Shown: positions 43,803-52,040 of the stretch, one piece after another | Layout of the letters: the number at the start of each line of letters is the position of its first letter | How positions within the stretch are numbered: position 1 is the first letter of the stretch | Assembly: GCF_000740785.1 (NCBI RefSeq) | Contig: NZ_JFZB01000009.1 | Location: 1 to 64,000, forward strand | Source of the DNA: Paenirhodobacter enshiensis | GTDB taxonomy: Bacteria; Pseudomonadota; Alphaproteobacteria; Rhodobacterales; Rhodobacteraceae | Direction: 5' to 3' | Length of the DNA: 64,000 nt | Position numbers and translations under genes: made by a program | The notes under the pieces: generated by a model | The model's input: only the letters and a program-made list of their open reading frames with translations | Told to the model about the DNA's origin: nothing | Database searches by the model: none

Positions 43803-45110
43803 ATGCCGCATTTCCTGAAAACCACCGATGCCGATTTCGACAGCCGTTTCACGCAGATCCTCGGGCTGAAGCGCGAGGACAGTCCCGATGTCGATGCGGC
43901 CGTGGCGGCGATCATCGACGACGTGCGCCGGCGCGGCGACGCGGCGGTGATCGAGCTCACCGCGAAATTCGACCGGCTGGAGTTGCGCCCCGACACGCTC
44001 GCCTTCACCGAGGCGGAGATCGAGGCCGAGATCGCCCGCGTGCCCGAGGCCGAGCGCGAGGCGCTCGAACTCGCGGCCGAACGCATCCGCGCCTATCACG
44101 TGCGGCAGATGCCGGAAGATGCGCTGTGGACCGATCCCACGGGCGCGGAACTCGGCTGGCGCTGGACGCCGGTCTCGGCGGCGGGGCTTTACGTGCCGGG
44201 GGGGCTTGCCAGCTATCCGTCCTCGGTGCTGATGAACGCCATTCCGGCCAAGGTGGCTGGGGTCGAGCGTCTCGTCGTCGCCTGTCCGACGCCGGGCGGT
44301 GCGGTCAATCCGCTGGTGCTGCTGGCGGCGCGGATCGCGGGCGTCGACAAGGTGTATCGCGTCGGCGGCGCGCAGGCCATCGCCGCGCTGGCCTATGGCA
44401 CGGCGACGATTCATCCGGTCGACAAGATCACCGGGCCGGGCAACGCCTTCGTCGCCGCGGCGAAGCGGCGCGTCTTCGGCAAGGTCGGCATCGACATGAT
44501 CGCCGGCCCGTCCGAGATCCTGTGCATCGCCGATCATACCGCGAACCCGGAATGGGTGGCGATCGACCTGCTCAGCCAGGCCGAGCACGATCAGAGCGCG
44601 CAGGCGCTGCTGCTGACGCCCGATGCCGATCTTGCCGCCCGCGTGGTGGCCGAGATCGAGAAGCGCCTCGAAACCCTCGAACGGCGCGAGATCGCCGGGG
44701 CGAGCTGGCGCGATTACGGCACCGTCATCGTGACCCGCGATCTGGCCGAGGCGGCGCGCCTGTCGGACCGCGTCGCCCCCGAGCATCTGGAACTGTGCGT
44801 CGCCGATCCGGATGCGCTCGCGGCCGAGATCCATCACGCCGGGGCGATCTTCCTCGGTTCCTGGACGCCCGAGGCGATCGGCGATTACGTCGGCGGGCCG
44901 AACCACGTGCTGCCCACGGCGCGTTCGGCGCGGTTCTCCTCCGGATTGTCGGTTCTGGACTTCCTCAAGCGCACGACCCTTGCCAAGATGAGCATGAACT
45001 CGCTTGCCGCCATCGGCCCCTCGGCCGAGACGCTGGCCAAATCCGAGAGCCTTCAGGCGCATGGCCTGTCGGTGCGGGCGCGCCTCGATGCGCTGAACGC
45101 GACGAAGTGA
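43803..45110 (+). CDS. hisD: Histidinol dehydrogenase
   Basis: A 435-residue zinc enzyme that oxidises L-histidinol to L-histidine in two NAD-dependent steps. Signatures are GLYVPGGLASYPSSVLMNAIPA, split as GLYVPGG and ASYPSSVLMNAIPAKVAGV; IDMIAGPSEILCIADHTANP; EHDQSAQALLLTP with the catalytic Glu-His pair; and HAGAIFLGSWTPEAIGDYVG. Length is normal. GGAGGGCCCGCC precedes the ATG. The other his genes are not here. A hairpin (45121-45149) separates it from UPF0262, although the genes are conserved neighbours in this order. Confidence 0.97.
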   Translation: MPHFLKTTDADFDSRFTQILGLKREDSPDVDAAVAAIIDDVRRRGDAAVIELTAKFDRLELRPDTLAFTEAEIEAEIARVPEAEREALELAAERIRAYHVRQMPEDALWTDPTGAELGWRWTPVSAAGLYVPGGLASYPSSVLMNAIPAKVAGVERLVVACPTPGGAVNPLVLLAARIAGVDKVYRVGGAQAIAALAYGTATIHPVDKITGPGNAFVAAAKRRVFGKVGIDMIAGPSEILCIADHTANPEWVAIDLLSQAEHDQSAQALLLTPDADLAARVVAEIEKRLETLERREIAGASWRDYGTVIVTRDLAEAARLSDRVAPEHLELCVADPDALAAEIHHAGAIFLGSWTPEAIGDYVGGPNHVLPTARSARFSSGLSVLDFLKRTTLAKMSMNSLAAIGPSAETLAKSESLQAHGLSVRARLDALNATK

Positions 45111-45120
45111 GGGATCCCGG

Positions 45121-45149
45121 CCGCGCGCCCCGTTTGACTGGGCGCGCGG
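45121..45149 (+). terminator. Hairpin after hisD
   Basis: CCGCGCGCCC (45121-45130) pairs perfectly with GGGCGCGCGG (45140-45149). Only TT follows, so it may attenuate and not stop transcription. TTGACG right after it could be a -35 box for the next operon. Confidence 0.55.
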
Positions 45150-45218
45150 TTGACGACACTATGACAGACGGCCCGGCCCCGCACCGGGCCGGAGTTTACT
45201 GAGCAAGGAAGACGCCCG

Positions 45219-45698
45219 ATGACCCGCATCTCCCGTCTGGATTTCGACGATACCGGCCTGCCGCCGAGCAGCCCCGAGATCGAGCAGGAGCGCCGCGTCG
45301 CCATCCACGATCTGATGGAGGACAATTCCTTCGCTCTGCCCGGCCGCGACGGCGAGACGCCGCCCGAGGGGCCGTTCGCGCTGCGCCTCGCGGTGCGTGA
45401 CGGGCGGCTGGTGTTCGACACCACCACCGAGGCGGGCGACAAGCTCGCCGAGTTTCATCTGTCCTTCGGCCCGTTCCGGCAGGCGATCAAGGATTACTTC
45501 CAGATCTGCGCGAGTTACTTCGAGGCGGTGAAAACCCTGCCGCCCGGCCAGATCGAGGCCATCGACATGGCGCGGCGCGGCATCCACAACGAGGGCGCCC
45601 GGCTGTTGCAGGAGCGTCTGGAGGGCAAGGCGGTTCTCGACATCGACACCGCGCGGCGCCTGTTCACGCTGGTTTGCGTTCTCAGCCAGGCGAAATAA
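45219..45698 (+). CDS. UPF0262 family protein
   Basis: A 159-residue cytoplasmic protein of unknown function, family UPF0262, found next to hisD across Rhodobacterales and rhizobia. Conserved text includes EQERRVAIHDLMEDNSFALP (residues about 22-41), LSFGPFRQAIKDYFQICASY (LGPFRxxIKDYFxICxSY pattern) and MARRGIHNEGARLLQERLEGK. GCAAGGAAGACG precedes the ATG. It is first in a tight run of nine genes, and the next gene starts four bases after its stop. Confidence 0.9.
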   Translation: MTRISRLDFDDTGLPPSSPEIEQERRVAIHDLMEDNSFALPGRDGETPPEGPFALRLAVRDGRLVFDTTTEAGDKLAEFHLSFGPFRQAIKDYFQICASYFEAVKTLPPGQIEAIDMARRGIHNEGARLLQERLEGKAVLDIDTARRLFTLVCVLSQAK

Positions 45699-45702
45699 CG
45701 CG

Positions 45703-46173
45703 ATGAGCGACATTCCTCAGGCGGTGCTGTTCTGCTGCGACCACAACGCCACGCGCTCGCCCATGGCCGAGGGGATGATGAAGCAGTTCTACGGCCGGCG
45801 CATGTATGTGCAATCGGCCGGGGTGAAGTCGGACCTCGACATCGACGGTTTCGCCATCACCGTGTGCCACGAGATCGGCGTCGATCTGCAACGCCACCGC
45901 TCACGCTCGTTTCACGAGCTGCAGGAATGGGGCGACGATCTGGGGGCGTTCGATCTGGTGGTCGCGCTCAGCCCCGCGGCGCTGCGCCATGCGCAGGAAC
46001 AGACCCGGCGGTTTCACATCGACGTCGAATACTGGCCGATCATGGACCCCACCGGCATCGGCGAAGGGCGAGAGGCGCGCCTCGACGCCTATCGCCAGAG
46101 CCGCGACCAGATCCGGGCGCAGATCCTGAAGCGCTTCGGCCCGCCCACGGAACCCCAGAAGGAGAGCGTTTGA
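45703..46173 (+). CDS. Low-molecular-weight protein tyrosine phosphatase-like / ArsC-type phosphatase
   Basis: A 156-residue protein of the LMW-PTP fold. The phosphate-binding loop CDHNATRSP fits CX5R(S/T)P and follows a short strand (AVLFC). The catalytic acid is probably the Asp in WPIMDPTG near residue 104. The typical DPY tyrosine pair is absent, so substrate use may differ from classic phosphatases. It sits between UPF0262 and infA in relatives as well. Here its TGA overlaps the ATG of the NTF2-like gene (TGATG). Confidence 0.87.
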   Translation: MSDIPQAVLFCCDHNATRSPMAEGMMKQFYGRRMYVQSAGVKSDLDIDGFAITVCHEIGVDLQRHRSRSFHELQEWGDDLGAFDLVVALSPAALRHAQEQTRRFHIDVEYWPIMDPTGIGEGREARLDAYRQSRDQIRAQILKRFGPPTEPQKESV

Positions 46174-46598
46174 TGACCGCCCCGCATATCGCCCCCCGCA
46201 TGACCGCGCTGTCGGTGGTCTCGGCCTATTACGAGGCCTTCAACCGCGACGATACCGACGCGATGGAGGCGCTTCTGACCGAGGATTTCGAGCATCACGT
46301 CAACGAGGGTCAGATCCGGCGCGGCGTCGCGGCGTTCCGCGAATTCAACGCCCATATGACGCGCTGCTACCGCGAGCATCTGACCGACATCGTGGTGATG
46401 GCGAATGACGCGGGCACGCGCGCGGCGGCCGAATTCACCGTGAACGGCGTCTATATCGAAACCGACGACGGCCTGCCCGAGGCGAAGGGGCAGACCTATA
46501 TCCTGCCCGCGGGCACCTTCTTCACCCTGCGCGACGGGCGGATCCAGCGCGTGACGACCTATTACAACCTCGCCGACTGGGTGCGGCAGGTCCGCTGA
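46173..46598 (+). CDS. SnoaL/NTF2-like protein
   Basis: A 141-residue cone-shaped alpha+beta fold of the NTF2/SnoaL superfamily. The first helix is VSAYYEAFNRDDTDAMEALL, the pocket strands follow (FEHHVNEGQIRRGVAAFREF), and the sheet ends FFTLRDGRIQRVTTYYNLADW. Family members are isomerases, hydratases or ligand-binding proteins, and the function here is unknown. GAAGGAGAGCG precedes the ATG. It is chained by one-base overlaps to the phosphatase before it and the GNAT gene after it, so the three are translated together. Confidence 0.85.
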   Translation: MTAPHIAPRMTALSVVSAYYEAFNRDDTDAMEALLTEDFEHHVNEGQIRRGVAAFREFNAHMTRCYREHLTDIVVMANDAGTRAAAEFTVNGVYIETDDGLPEAKGQTYILPAGTFFTLRDGRIQRVTTYYNLADWVRQVR

Positions 46599-47176
46599 TG
46601 GAAGTCCGGACGCTGACCGGGGCGGCGCTCGACGCCGCGCTTGACGACGTGGCGCGGCTGCGCATCGCGGTGTTCCGCGACTGGCCGTATCTTTACGAGG
46701 GCTCGCTCGATTACGAGCGCGACTATCTGCAAAGCTATCACGGCGCGTGCGCGGTGGTGATCGGCGCCTTCGACGGCGCGCGTCTGGTCGGGGCGGCGAC
46801 CGGAACGCCGCTCGAAGACCATGCCGGGGATTTCGCCGCCCCCTTCGCCGCGACCGGGCTGAAGCTGTCCGATGTGTTCTACTGCGCCGAATCGGTGCTG
46901 TTGCCGGAGTATCGCGGCCACGGCCTCGGACACGCCTTCTTTGACGCGCGCGAGGATCATGCCCGCGCGCTCGGGCGCGGGTGGTCGGCGTTCTGCTCGG
47001 TCATCCGGCCGGCGGATCATCCGGCCCGCCCCGCGGGGTATCGCCCGCTTGATGCGTTCTGGACGAAGCGCGGCTACGCGCCGATGCCGGGCGTGGTGGC
47101 GCGGTTCCGATGGACCGATGTCGGCGAGGACCGCCAGACCGAGAAACCTTTGCAATTCTGGGGGCGCGCGCTGTGA
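46598..47176 (+). CDS. GNAT family N-acetyltransferase
   Basis: A 192-residue acetyltransferase. The acetyl-CoA pyrophosphate loop is in LLPEYRGHGLGHAFFDAREDH (core YRGHGLG, near residue 107), and the fold begins with RIAVFRDWPYLYEGSLDYER. The substrate is unknown. It overlaps the nitrilase gene by four bases (GTGA). GNAT and carbon-nitrogen hydrolase domains occur fused in some bacteria, so a shared pathway with the next gene is likely. Both flanking overlaps mark it as part of a coupled cassette. Confidence 0.86.
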   Translation: MEVRTLTGAALDAALDDVARLRIAVFRDWPYLYEGSLDYERDYLQSYHGACAVVIGAFDGARLVGAATGTPLEDHAGDFAAPFAATGLKLSDVFYCAESVLLPEYRGHGLGHAFFDAREDHARALGRGWSAFCSVIRPADHPARPAGYRPLDAFWTKRGYAPMPGVVARFRWTDVGEDRQTEKPLQFWGRAL

Positions 47177-48099
47177 GAGACGTGACGATCGCGACCGCGG
47201 CCTGGCCGCTCGACTGGCACGAGGACTGGGCGTCCTACGAGGCGAAGGTGCGCGACTGGGTGCAGCGCGGCATCGACAAGGGCGCGGATCTTCTGGTCTT
47301 TCCGGAATATGGCGCGATGGAACTCGCGTCGCTTGGCGGGCCCGAGGGGGCGGCGGACCTCGACCGTGCACTTGACGAGGTGGTGGCGCATCGCCCGGCG
47401 ATGGATGCGCTGTTCGAGATGCTGGCGATGGACACGGGGCGGCATATCCTCGCCCCCTCCGGGCCGGTGATCGAGGACGGACGGCGGCTCAACCGCGCCT
47501 GCCTGTACGGCCCGCACGGGCTGATCGGCCATGTCGACAAAGCGATCATGACCCGGTTCGAGCGCGAGATCTGGCATGTCGAGGCGGGCGAGGGGCTGCG
47601 GCTGTTCGATACCGCGCTCGGTCAGATCGGCGTGCTGATCTGCTATGACAGCGAATTCCCCCTGCTCGCGCGTGCGCTGTGCGAGGCGGGGGCAGAGATC
47701 TTGCTGATCCCGTCGTGCACCGACACGCTCGCGGGCTACTGGCGGGTGAAGGTGGGCGCGATGGCGCGGGCGCTGGAAAACCAATGCGTCACGGTGCAGT
47801 CGCCGACGGTCGGCGATGCGCTGTGGTGCCCGGCGATCGACGAGAACCGCGGCACCGCGGCGATCTACGGCCCCTCGGACAAGGGCTGGCCCGACAACGG
47901 CATCGTCGCCGAGGGCGCGCCCGATGTGCCCGGCTGGGTGGTGGCGACGGTCGACCTCGACAAGGTGCTTGAATCGCGCGGCAACGGGGCGGTTATGCCC
48001 TTCATGCACTGGCCCGAACAGGCGGCGCAGGCGGCCGATGTGCGCATCTTCACCGAGGCCCCGGTCCCGGGGTTTGCCGAAGATCGGCTCGATTCCTGA
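47173..48099 (+). CDS. Carbon-nitrogen hydrolase (nitrilase superfamily)
   Basis: A 308-residue hydrolase with the full Glu-Lys-Cys triad: Glu in LLVFPEYGAMEL (near residue 45), Lys in HVDKAIMTRFE (near residue 124) and Cys in IGVLICYDSEFPLLAR (near residue 158). It is an amidase, carbamoylase or nitrilase; the substrate is unknown. I choose the GTG at 47173, which overlaps the GNAT stop; an earlier ATG at 47110 would embed 21 residues in the GNAT gene. In relatives without this cassette, infA follows the phosphatase directly. Confidence 0.88.
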   Translation: MRDVTIATAAWPLDWHEDWASYEAKVRDWVQRGIDKGADLLVFPEYGAMELASLGGPEGAADLDRALDEVVAHRPAMDALFEMLAMDTGRHILAPSGPVIEDGRRLNRACLYGPHGLIGHVDKAIMTRFEREIWHVEAGEGLRLFDTALGQIGVLICYDSEFPLLARALCEAGAEILLIPSCTDTLAGYWRVKVGAMARALENQCVTVQSPTVGDALWCPAIDENRGTAAIYGPSDKGWPDNGIVAEGAPDVPGWVVATVDLDKVLESRGNGAVMPFMHWPEQAAQAADVRIFTEAPVPGFAEDRLDS

Positions 48100-48140
48100 C
48101 ATTTTCCTTGAAATCCGCGTGATCCCGGCGCATGAAACGC

Positions 48141-48164
48141 GCGCCCGCGATTAGGCGCGGGCGC
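48141..48164 (+). terminator. Hairpin upstream of infA
   Basis: GCGCCCGCG (48141-48149) pairs with CGCGGGCGC (48156-48164) around ATTAGG, followed by CTTATTCT. It may end the nitrilase transcript in part, with infA expressed from a further promoter. Confidence 0.6.
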
Positions 48165-48181
48165 CTTATTCTGGAGTGACC

Positions 48182-48400
48182 ATGGCCAAGGAAGAAATGC
48201 TCGAATTCCCCGGCGTCGTGAAGGAACTCCTGCCGAATGCGACGTTCAGGGTCGAGCTGGAAAACGGCCATGAGATCATCGCGCATATGGCAGGCAAGAT
48301 GCGGAAGAACCGCATCCGGGTTCTGGCCGGCGACAAGGTGCAGGTCGAGATGAACACCTACGACCTGTCCAAGGGCCGTATCAACTATCGTTTCAAGTGA
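48182..48400 (+). CDS. infA: Translation initiation factor IF-1
   Basis: 72 residues of a single S1/OB fold. [40 protein letters not shown] (NGHxIxAxxAGKMR), [17 protein letters not shown], and [13 protein letters not shown] are all diagnostic. GGAG lies just ahead of the ATG at 48182; an ATG two codons earlier is possible but rarer in the family. IF-1 sits in the A site of the 30S subunit during initiation. Its TGA overlaps the GTG of maf. Confidence 0.98.
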   Translation: MAKEEMLEFPGVVKELLPNATFRVELENGHEIIAHMAGKMRKNRIRVLAGDKVQVEMNTYDLSKGRINYRFK

Positions 48401-48984
48401 AACTGATCCTCGGTTCCACCAGCCCGCGGCGTCGCGAGCTGGTCGCGCAGCTGGGGCTGACGCCTGCCGGGACGCGCGCCCCCGACATCGACGAGACCCC
48501 GATGAAGGGCGAGCCCGCGCGCGATTACGTCGCGCGCATGGCCCGCGAGAAGGCGGCTGCGGTGTCCTGCGCCGCCGATGAGGTCGTGCTGTGTGCCGAT
48601 ACCACCGTGGTGTGCGGCCGGCGGATCCTCGGCAAACCGGCGGACGAGAAAGAGGCGGCGGAATTCCTGTGGCTTCTGTCCGGCCGTCGCCATCACGTGC
48701 TGACCGCGGTCGCGGTGCGCACGCAGGGTGCCTTGCGCGAACGTCTGGTCGACACGGCGGTGAAGTTCCGCGCGTTGTCGAATGCGGATGTGAACGGCTA
48801 TCTCGCCTCGGGCGAGTGGCGGGGCAAGGCGGGTGGCTATGCCATCCAGGGCCGCGCCGGCGCGTTCATCCCGTGGATTCAGGGCAGTTTCACCGGCGTC
48901 GTCGGGCTGCCTCTGTCGGAGACCGCGTTGCTGCTGGCGGCGGCGGGGATCGACGTCACTGCTGCTGACAAGGTGAGTGCATGA
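48397..48984 (+). CDS. maf: Maf-family nucleotide pyrophosphatase
   Basis: A 195-residue Maf/HAM1-like enzyme that hydrolyses non-canonical or excess nucleoside triphosphates. It opens [18 protein letters not shown] (STSPRR is the phosphate-binding motif), then has [18 protein letters not shown] with the catalytic acid and [19 protein letters not shown] near residue 147. It starts with GTG at 48397, overlapping infA by four bases, and overlaps rng by four bases (ATGA). Confidence 0.95.
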   Translation: MKLILGSTSPRRRELVAQLGLTPAGTRAPDIDETPMKGEPARDYVARMAREKAAAVSCAADEVVLCADTTVVCGRRILGKPADEKEAAEFLWLLSGRRHHVLTAVAVRTQGALRERLVDTAVKFRALSNADVNGYLASGEWRGKAGGYAIQGRAGAFIPWIQGSFTGVVGLPLSETALLLAAAGIDVTAADKVSA

Positions 48985-50027
48985 AAGGCCGTATCGTCGT
49001 TCTGGGCGAGATCGAAGGTCTCGAAGCTGCCGCGCTGATGGTCGACGGACAGCTCGAAGATCTGCTGGTCGATGCCTCGGATCACGTGACGCTGGCGCCG
49101 GGCGCGATCTGCCGCGGCCGGATCGAGCGGCAGATGAAGGGGCAGGGCGGCGTGTTCGTCCGGCTTCCGGGCGGGGTGAACGGCTTCCTGCGCGAGGCCA
49201 AGGGCCTGGCGCCGGGGGCTGACGTTCTGGTGCAGGTCACCGGCGGCACCGAACCCGGCAAGGCGCTTCCGGTCTCGCTGCGGCTGCTGTTCAAGGGCCG
49301 CCACGGCATCGTCACGCCGGGCGCGCCGGGGATCAACGTCTCGCGCCGCATCGCCTCCGAGGATCTGCGCGCGGAGCTGCAGGCGATCGGCGAGGCGGCG
49401 ATGGAGGGCTCCGGCATGGGGCTGATCCTGCGCTCGGTGTGCGAAAACGCCGATGATGAAGAGATCGCCACCGAGCTTGCCGAGCTGCGCGCTTTGGCCG
49501 AGGCGATCCTCGCCGATGCCACGGGCGAGCCGGAACTGTTGCTTGATGCGCCCGGGCCCCATGACGAGGCCTGGCGCGATTGGGCCGATCCCGCGCCTGA
49601 TGAGGTGGTCGAGGGCTTCGCCGAACATGGCGTTCTGGAAGCGGTCGAGGCACTGCAAACCGTCCGCGTCGCGCTGACCGGCGGCGGTCACATGATGATC
49701 GAGCCGACGCGTGCGTTGATCGCGGTCGATGTGAACACCGGCAATGACACCACGCCGGCGGCGGCGCTGAAGGCGAATATCGCCGCGGCGCGCGATCTGC
49801 CGCGCCAGCTTCGTCTGCGCGGTCTGGGCGGGCAGGTGGTGATCGACTTCGCTCCGATGCCGAAGCGCGACCGTGCGACGCTGGAACAGCAGCTTCGCGC
49901 CGCCTTCAAAGGCGAATCCGCCGAGACGAGCCTTGCCGGCTGGACCCAGCTCGGTCTTTACGAGCTGGTGCGCAAGCGCGACCGCGTGGCGCTGAGCCTG
50001 CTTCTGGGCGACGGGGGCCGGGCATGA
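48981..50027 (+). CDS. rng: Ribonuclease E/G family protein
   Basis: A 348-residue short member of the RNase E/G family. An S1-like RNA-binding part is at about residues 35-85 ([20 protein letters not shown]), and the DNase I-like catalytic part carries [10 protein letters not shown] with a metal-binding Asp (near residue 250) and [11 protein letters not shown]. It is much shorter than E. coli RNase G (about 490), as is usual for the copy in the infA-maf-rng-yacG cluster of this order. It overlaps yacG by four bases. A separate full RNase E is expected elsewhere. Confidence 0.9.
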   Translation: MKGRIVVLGEIEGLEAAALMVDGQLEDLLVDASDHVTLAPGAICRGRIERQMKGQGGVFVRLPGGVNGFLREAKGLAPGADVLVQVTGGTEPGKALPVSLRLLFKGRHGIVTPGAPGINVSRRIASEDLRAELQAIGEAAMEGSGMGLILRSVCENADDEEIATELAELRALAEAILADATGEPELLLDAPGPHDEAWRDWADPAPDEVVEGFAEHGVLEAVEALQTVRVALTGGGHMMIEPTRALIAVDVNTGNDTTPAAALKANIAAARDLPRQLRLRGLGGQVVIDFAPMPKRDRATLEQQLRAAFKGESAETSLAGWTQLGLYELVRKRDRVALSLLLGDGGRA

Positions 50028-50197
50028 GCTGCCCGGTCTGCGGCAAGCCGGCGGATCCGAAATACCGGCCGTTCTGCTCGAAGCGCTGCGCCGATGTCGA
50101 TCTGGCGCGCTGGCTGAACGGATCCTACGTCATTCCGGGAACCGAGACGGATGACGAAATCCCCTCGGTCCCGACCGGAGACGACACGCAGCACTGA
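50024..50197 (+). CDS. yacG: DNA gyrase inhibitor / zinc-binding protein YacG
   Basis: A 57-residue zinc-finger protein. The ligands are Cys3, Cys6, Cys18 and Cys22 (CPVC and CSKRC), followed by ADVDLARWLNGSYVIPG, the YacG signature (DLARWLNGSYVIPG). YacG binds GyrB and blocks its activity in E. coli. The C-terminal tail is acidic. It starts inside the rng stop (ATGA), as in other members of the order, and ends this gene run. Confidence 0.92.
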   Translation: MSCPVCGKPADPKYRPFCSKRCADVDLARWLNGSYVIPGTETDDEIPSVPTGDDTQH

Positions 50198-50281
50198 CCC
50201 CGGGCAAAGGCGCTTCCGGGGCGTCGTGCCGGTGCCGAGCGGCCCCAGCACGGTGTGCGTGGCCAGTCGCGCGCCCGGTCC

Positions 50282-50518
50282 TCAGGCGGAAAGCCATCCT
50301 TCCAGTCTGGTCGCATCCGGCAGTCCGCCGGCATGAACGAGCTTGCCATCGACCGAAATGCCCGGGGTGGACAGCACGCCGGCAATGGCGATGGATTTCG
50401 GGTCGGTGACCTTCTCGACCTCGACCTCGATGCCGAGCTTTTCGGCCGCAGCCTTGACCATGGCCTCGGTGGCCTGGCAGCGCTTGCAGCCGGAGCCGTA
50501 GACCTTGACGATTTTCAT
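50282..50518 (-). CDS. Thioredoxin family protein (redox-active disulfide protein 2)
   Basis: A 78-residue mini-thioredoxin. The redox site is CKRC (residues 11-14) in VYGSGCKRCQATEAMV, and GVLSTPGISVDGKLVHAGG carries the cis-Pro. It matches the thioredoxin_3/TM0996-like family that travels with DUF318/ArsP permeases. It lies 13 bases downstream of the permease in the arsR operon, so it probably supplies thiol reduction linked to the transported metalloid or metal. Confidence 0.9.
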   Translation of the reverse strand: MKIVKVYGSGCKRCQATEAMVKAAAEKLGIEVEVEKVTDPKSIAIAGVLSTPGISVDGKLVHAGGLPDATRLEGWLSA

Positions 50519-50531
50519 GGAAATTGTCCTT

Positions 50532-51593
50532 TCAGAAGATCAGGTTGAAGAGAAAACCAACGGCAAGGATGCCGCTTGCCACCACCCCGATGAAGACGGC
50601 GATCAGACGCAGGGTCAGGACCTGCCGCAGGATGATCATCTCGGGAAGGCTGAGGGCGATCACGCTCATCATGAATGCGAGCACCGTGCCAAGCGCCGCC
50701 CCCTTGCCCAGCAGGGCCTCGACGATGGGAATGACACCGGCGGCATTGGTATACATGGGAATGCCCATGATCACCGCGACGGGGACGGACCACCAGGCGT
50801 CGGCGCCCATGATCCTCACCATCAGATCCTCGGGCACATAGCCGTGGATCAGCGCCCCCATGCCGATGCCGAGAATGATCCAGACCCAGACCCTGCCGAA
50901 GATCTCCCGCACGGCCGCGATGCCGAAGCGGTAGCGATCCGCCATGGAGGGGTGCTCGTCCTCGGCCAGGGCGGGAGCGCTCGCGCCGGAATGGATGTCG
51001 CGCACCCAGTCCTGCAACCAGCCTTCGAGGTGAAGCCTGCCGATGACATAGCCCGCGACGATGGCGATGCCGAGCCCGAAGGCCAGATAGGTCATGGCCA
51101 CCTTCCAGCCCACGAGGCCGAACAGCAGAACCAGCGCCACTTCGTTCACCATCGGCGCGGCGATCAGGAACGAGAAGGTCACGCCAAGCGGCACCCCCGC
51201 CGAGACGAAGCCGATGAACAGCGGAACGGCCGAGCAGGAGCAGAACGGCGTCAGGACCCCAAGCCCCGCGGACAGGATGTTGCCGATGCCCTCGCGCTTG
51301 CCCGACAGCAGCGCCCGCGTCTTCTCCGGGCTGAAGAAACTGCGCACGACGCCCATGACGAAGACGATGAGCGTCAGCAGCATCATCACCTTCGGAACGT
51401 CATAGAAGAAAAAGGCGACCGCTTCGCCGGTGTGGCTGTGGCGTTCCACCGGAATGAGCGCCGTCACCCATTCGGAAAACGGCGGCAAGGCGCGGTAGAC
51501 TGTTCCCCACGCGACAAGAAAGGCAAGAATGCCCAGATGCCACAGCCAGTCGGGACGCGCCGGGCGGGCGGGATGAGCGATATCGGCATTCAT
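50532..51593 (-). CDS. ArsP/DUF318-family permease
   Basis: A 353-residue membrane protein with about eight to ten helices. Each half starts with a conserved transport motif: GVLTPFCSCSAVPLFIGFVS (near residue 105, a CxC-type metal motif) and GIPMYTNAAGVIPIVEALLG (near residue 255). The family (COG0701) includes the organoarsenical exporter ArsP. An ~80-residue cytoplasmic loop separates the halves. It overlaps arsR by four bases (ATGA) and is followed by the mini-thioredoxin. Trivalent organoarsenical or other soft-metal efflux is the likely role, inferred from the family. Confidence 0.88.
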   Translation of the reverse strand: MNADIAHPARPARPDWLWHLGILAFLVAWGTVYRALPPFSEWVTALIPVERHSHTGEAVAFFFYDVPKVMMLLTLIVFVMGVVRSFFSPEKTRALLSGKREGIGNILSAGLGVLTPFCSCSAVPLFIGFVSAGVPLGVTFSFLIAAPMVNEVALVLLFGLVGWKVAMTYLAFGLGIAIVAGYVIGRLHLEGWLQDWVRDIHSGASAPALAEDEHPSMADRYRFGIAAVREIFGRVWVWIILGIGMGALIHGYVPEDLMVRIMGADAWWSVPVAVIMGIPMYTNAAGVIPIVEALLGKGAALGTVLAFMMSVIALSLPEMIILRQVLTLRLIAVFIGVVASGILAVGFLFNLIF

Positions 51594-51889
51594 GCGATTT
51601 TCCTTTCTTCGGGCCTTTCGCCCCGTTCGGCGGCAAGGATCGTCTTGAGCACCGCATACACCCCGGGGGGCATGTCGGGGTTCAGCCGGTAGCGCACCCA
51701 TTGCGCATCGCGCCGGTCCACCACCAACCCCGCCTGCCGCAGAACCTGCATGTGGCGCGACATGCGGCTTTGCGTGGCATCGAGCTTCTGCATCAGTTCG
51801 CACACGCAATGCTCTGAGCCATCGGCGAGCAGAAGCAGCGCCTGAAGACGGGTATGTTCCGCGATCGCGGCAAGGATCGGCACCATCAT
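51590..51889 (-). CDS. arsR: ArsR-family metalloregulator
   Basis: A 99-residue winged-helix repressor. The segment GSEHCVCELMQKLDATQSRM has the Cys-x-Cys of the arsenite-sensing box (ELCVCDL-like) followed by the recognition helix SRMSRHMQVLRQAGLV. I start at the ATG at 51889, with GGGAG seven bases upstream; a longer in-frame ATG at 51934 would swallow the likely operator. It is the first gene of arsR-permease-thioredoxin, with ATGA overlap to the permease. Confidence 0.9.
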   Translation of the reverse strand: MMVPILAAIAEHTRLQALLLLADGSEHCVCELMQKLDATQSRMSRHMQVLRQAGLVVDRRDAQWVRYRLNPDMPPGVYAVLKTILAAERGERPEERKIA

Positions 51890-51904
51890 GGTCAGACTCC
51901 CTTC

Positions 51905-51925
51905 ATGCGCATCTGCGCATATGCA
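51905..51925. promoter_or_regulatory. Candidate ArsR operator
   Basis: Two copies of TGCGCAT (51906-51912 and 51914-51920) lie one base apart; the first is part of the palindrome ATGCGCAT, and ATGCA follows the second. The site is 16-36 bases upstream of the arsR start, in the expected place for autoregulation. Confidence 0.55.
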
Positions 51926-52040
51926 GGGGGGCACGCCTTGATCTGGATCAGGTCGGCGCCCGAAACCCGTGGCGGTCCGCCAGAGGGCTGTCAGAATGCG
52001 CTCGTCAAAGTCTCCGATGCGCTTTTTGGCGGGGGCGCGT

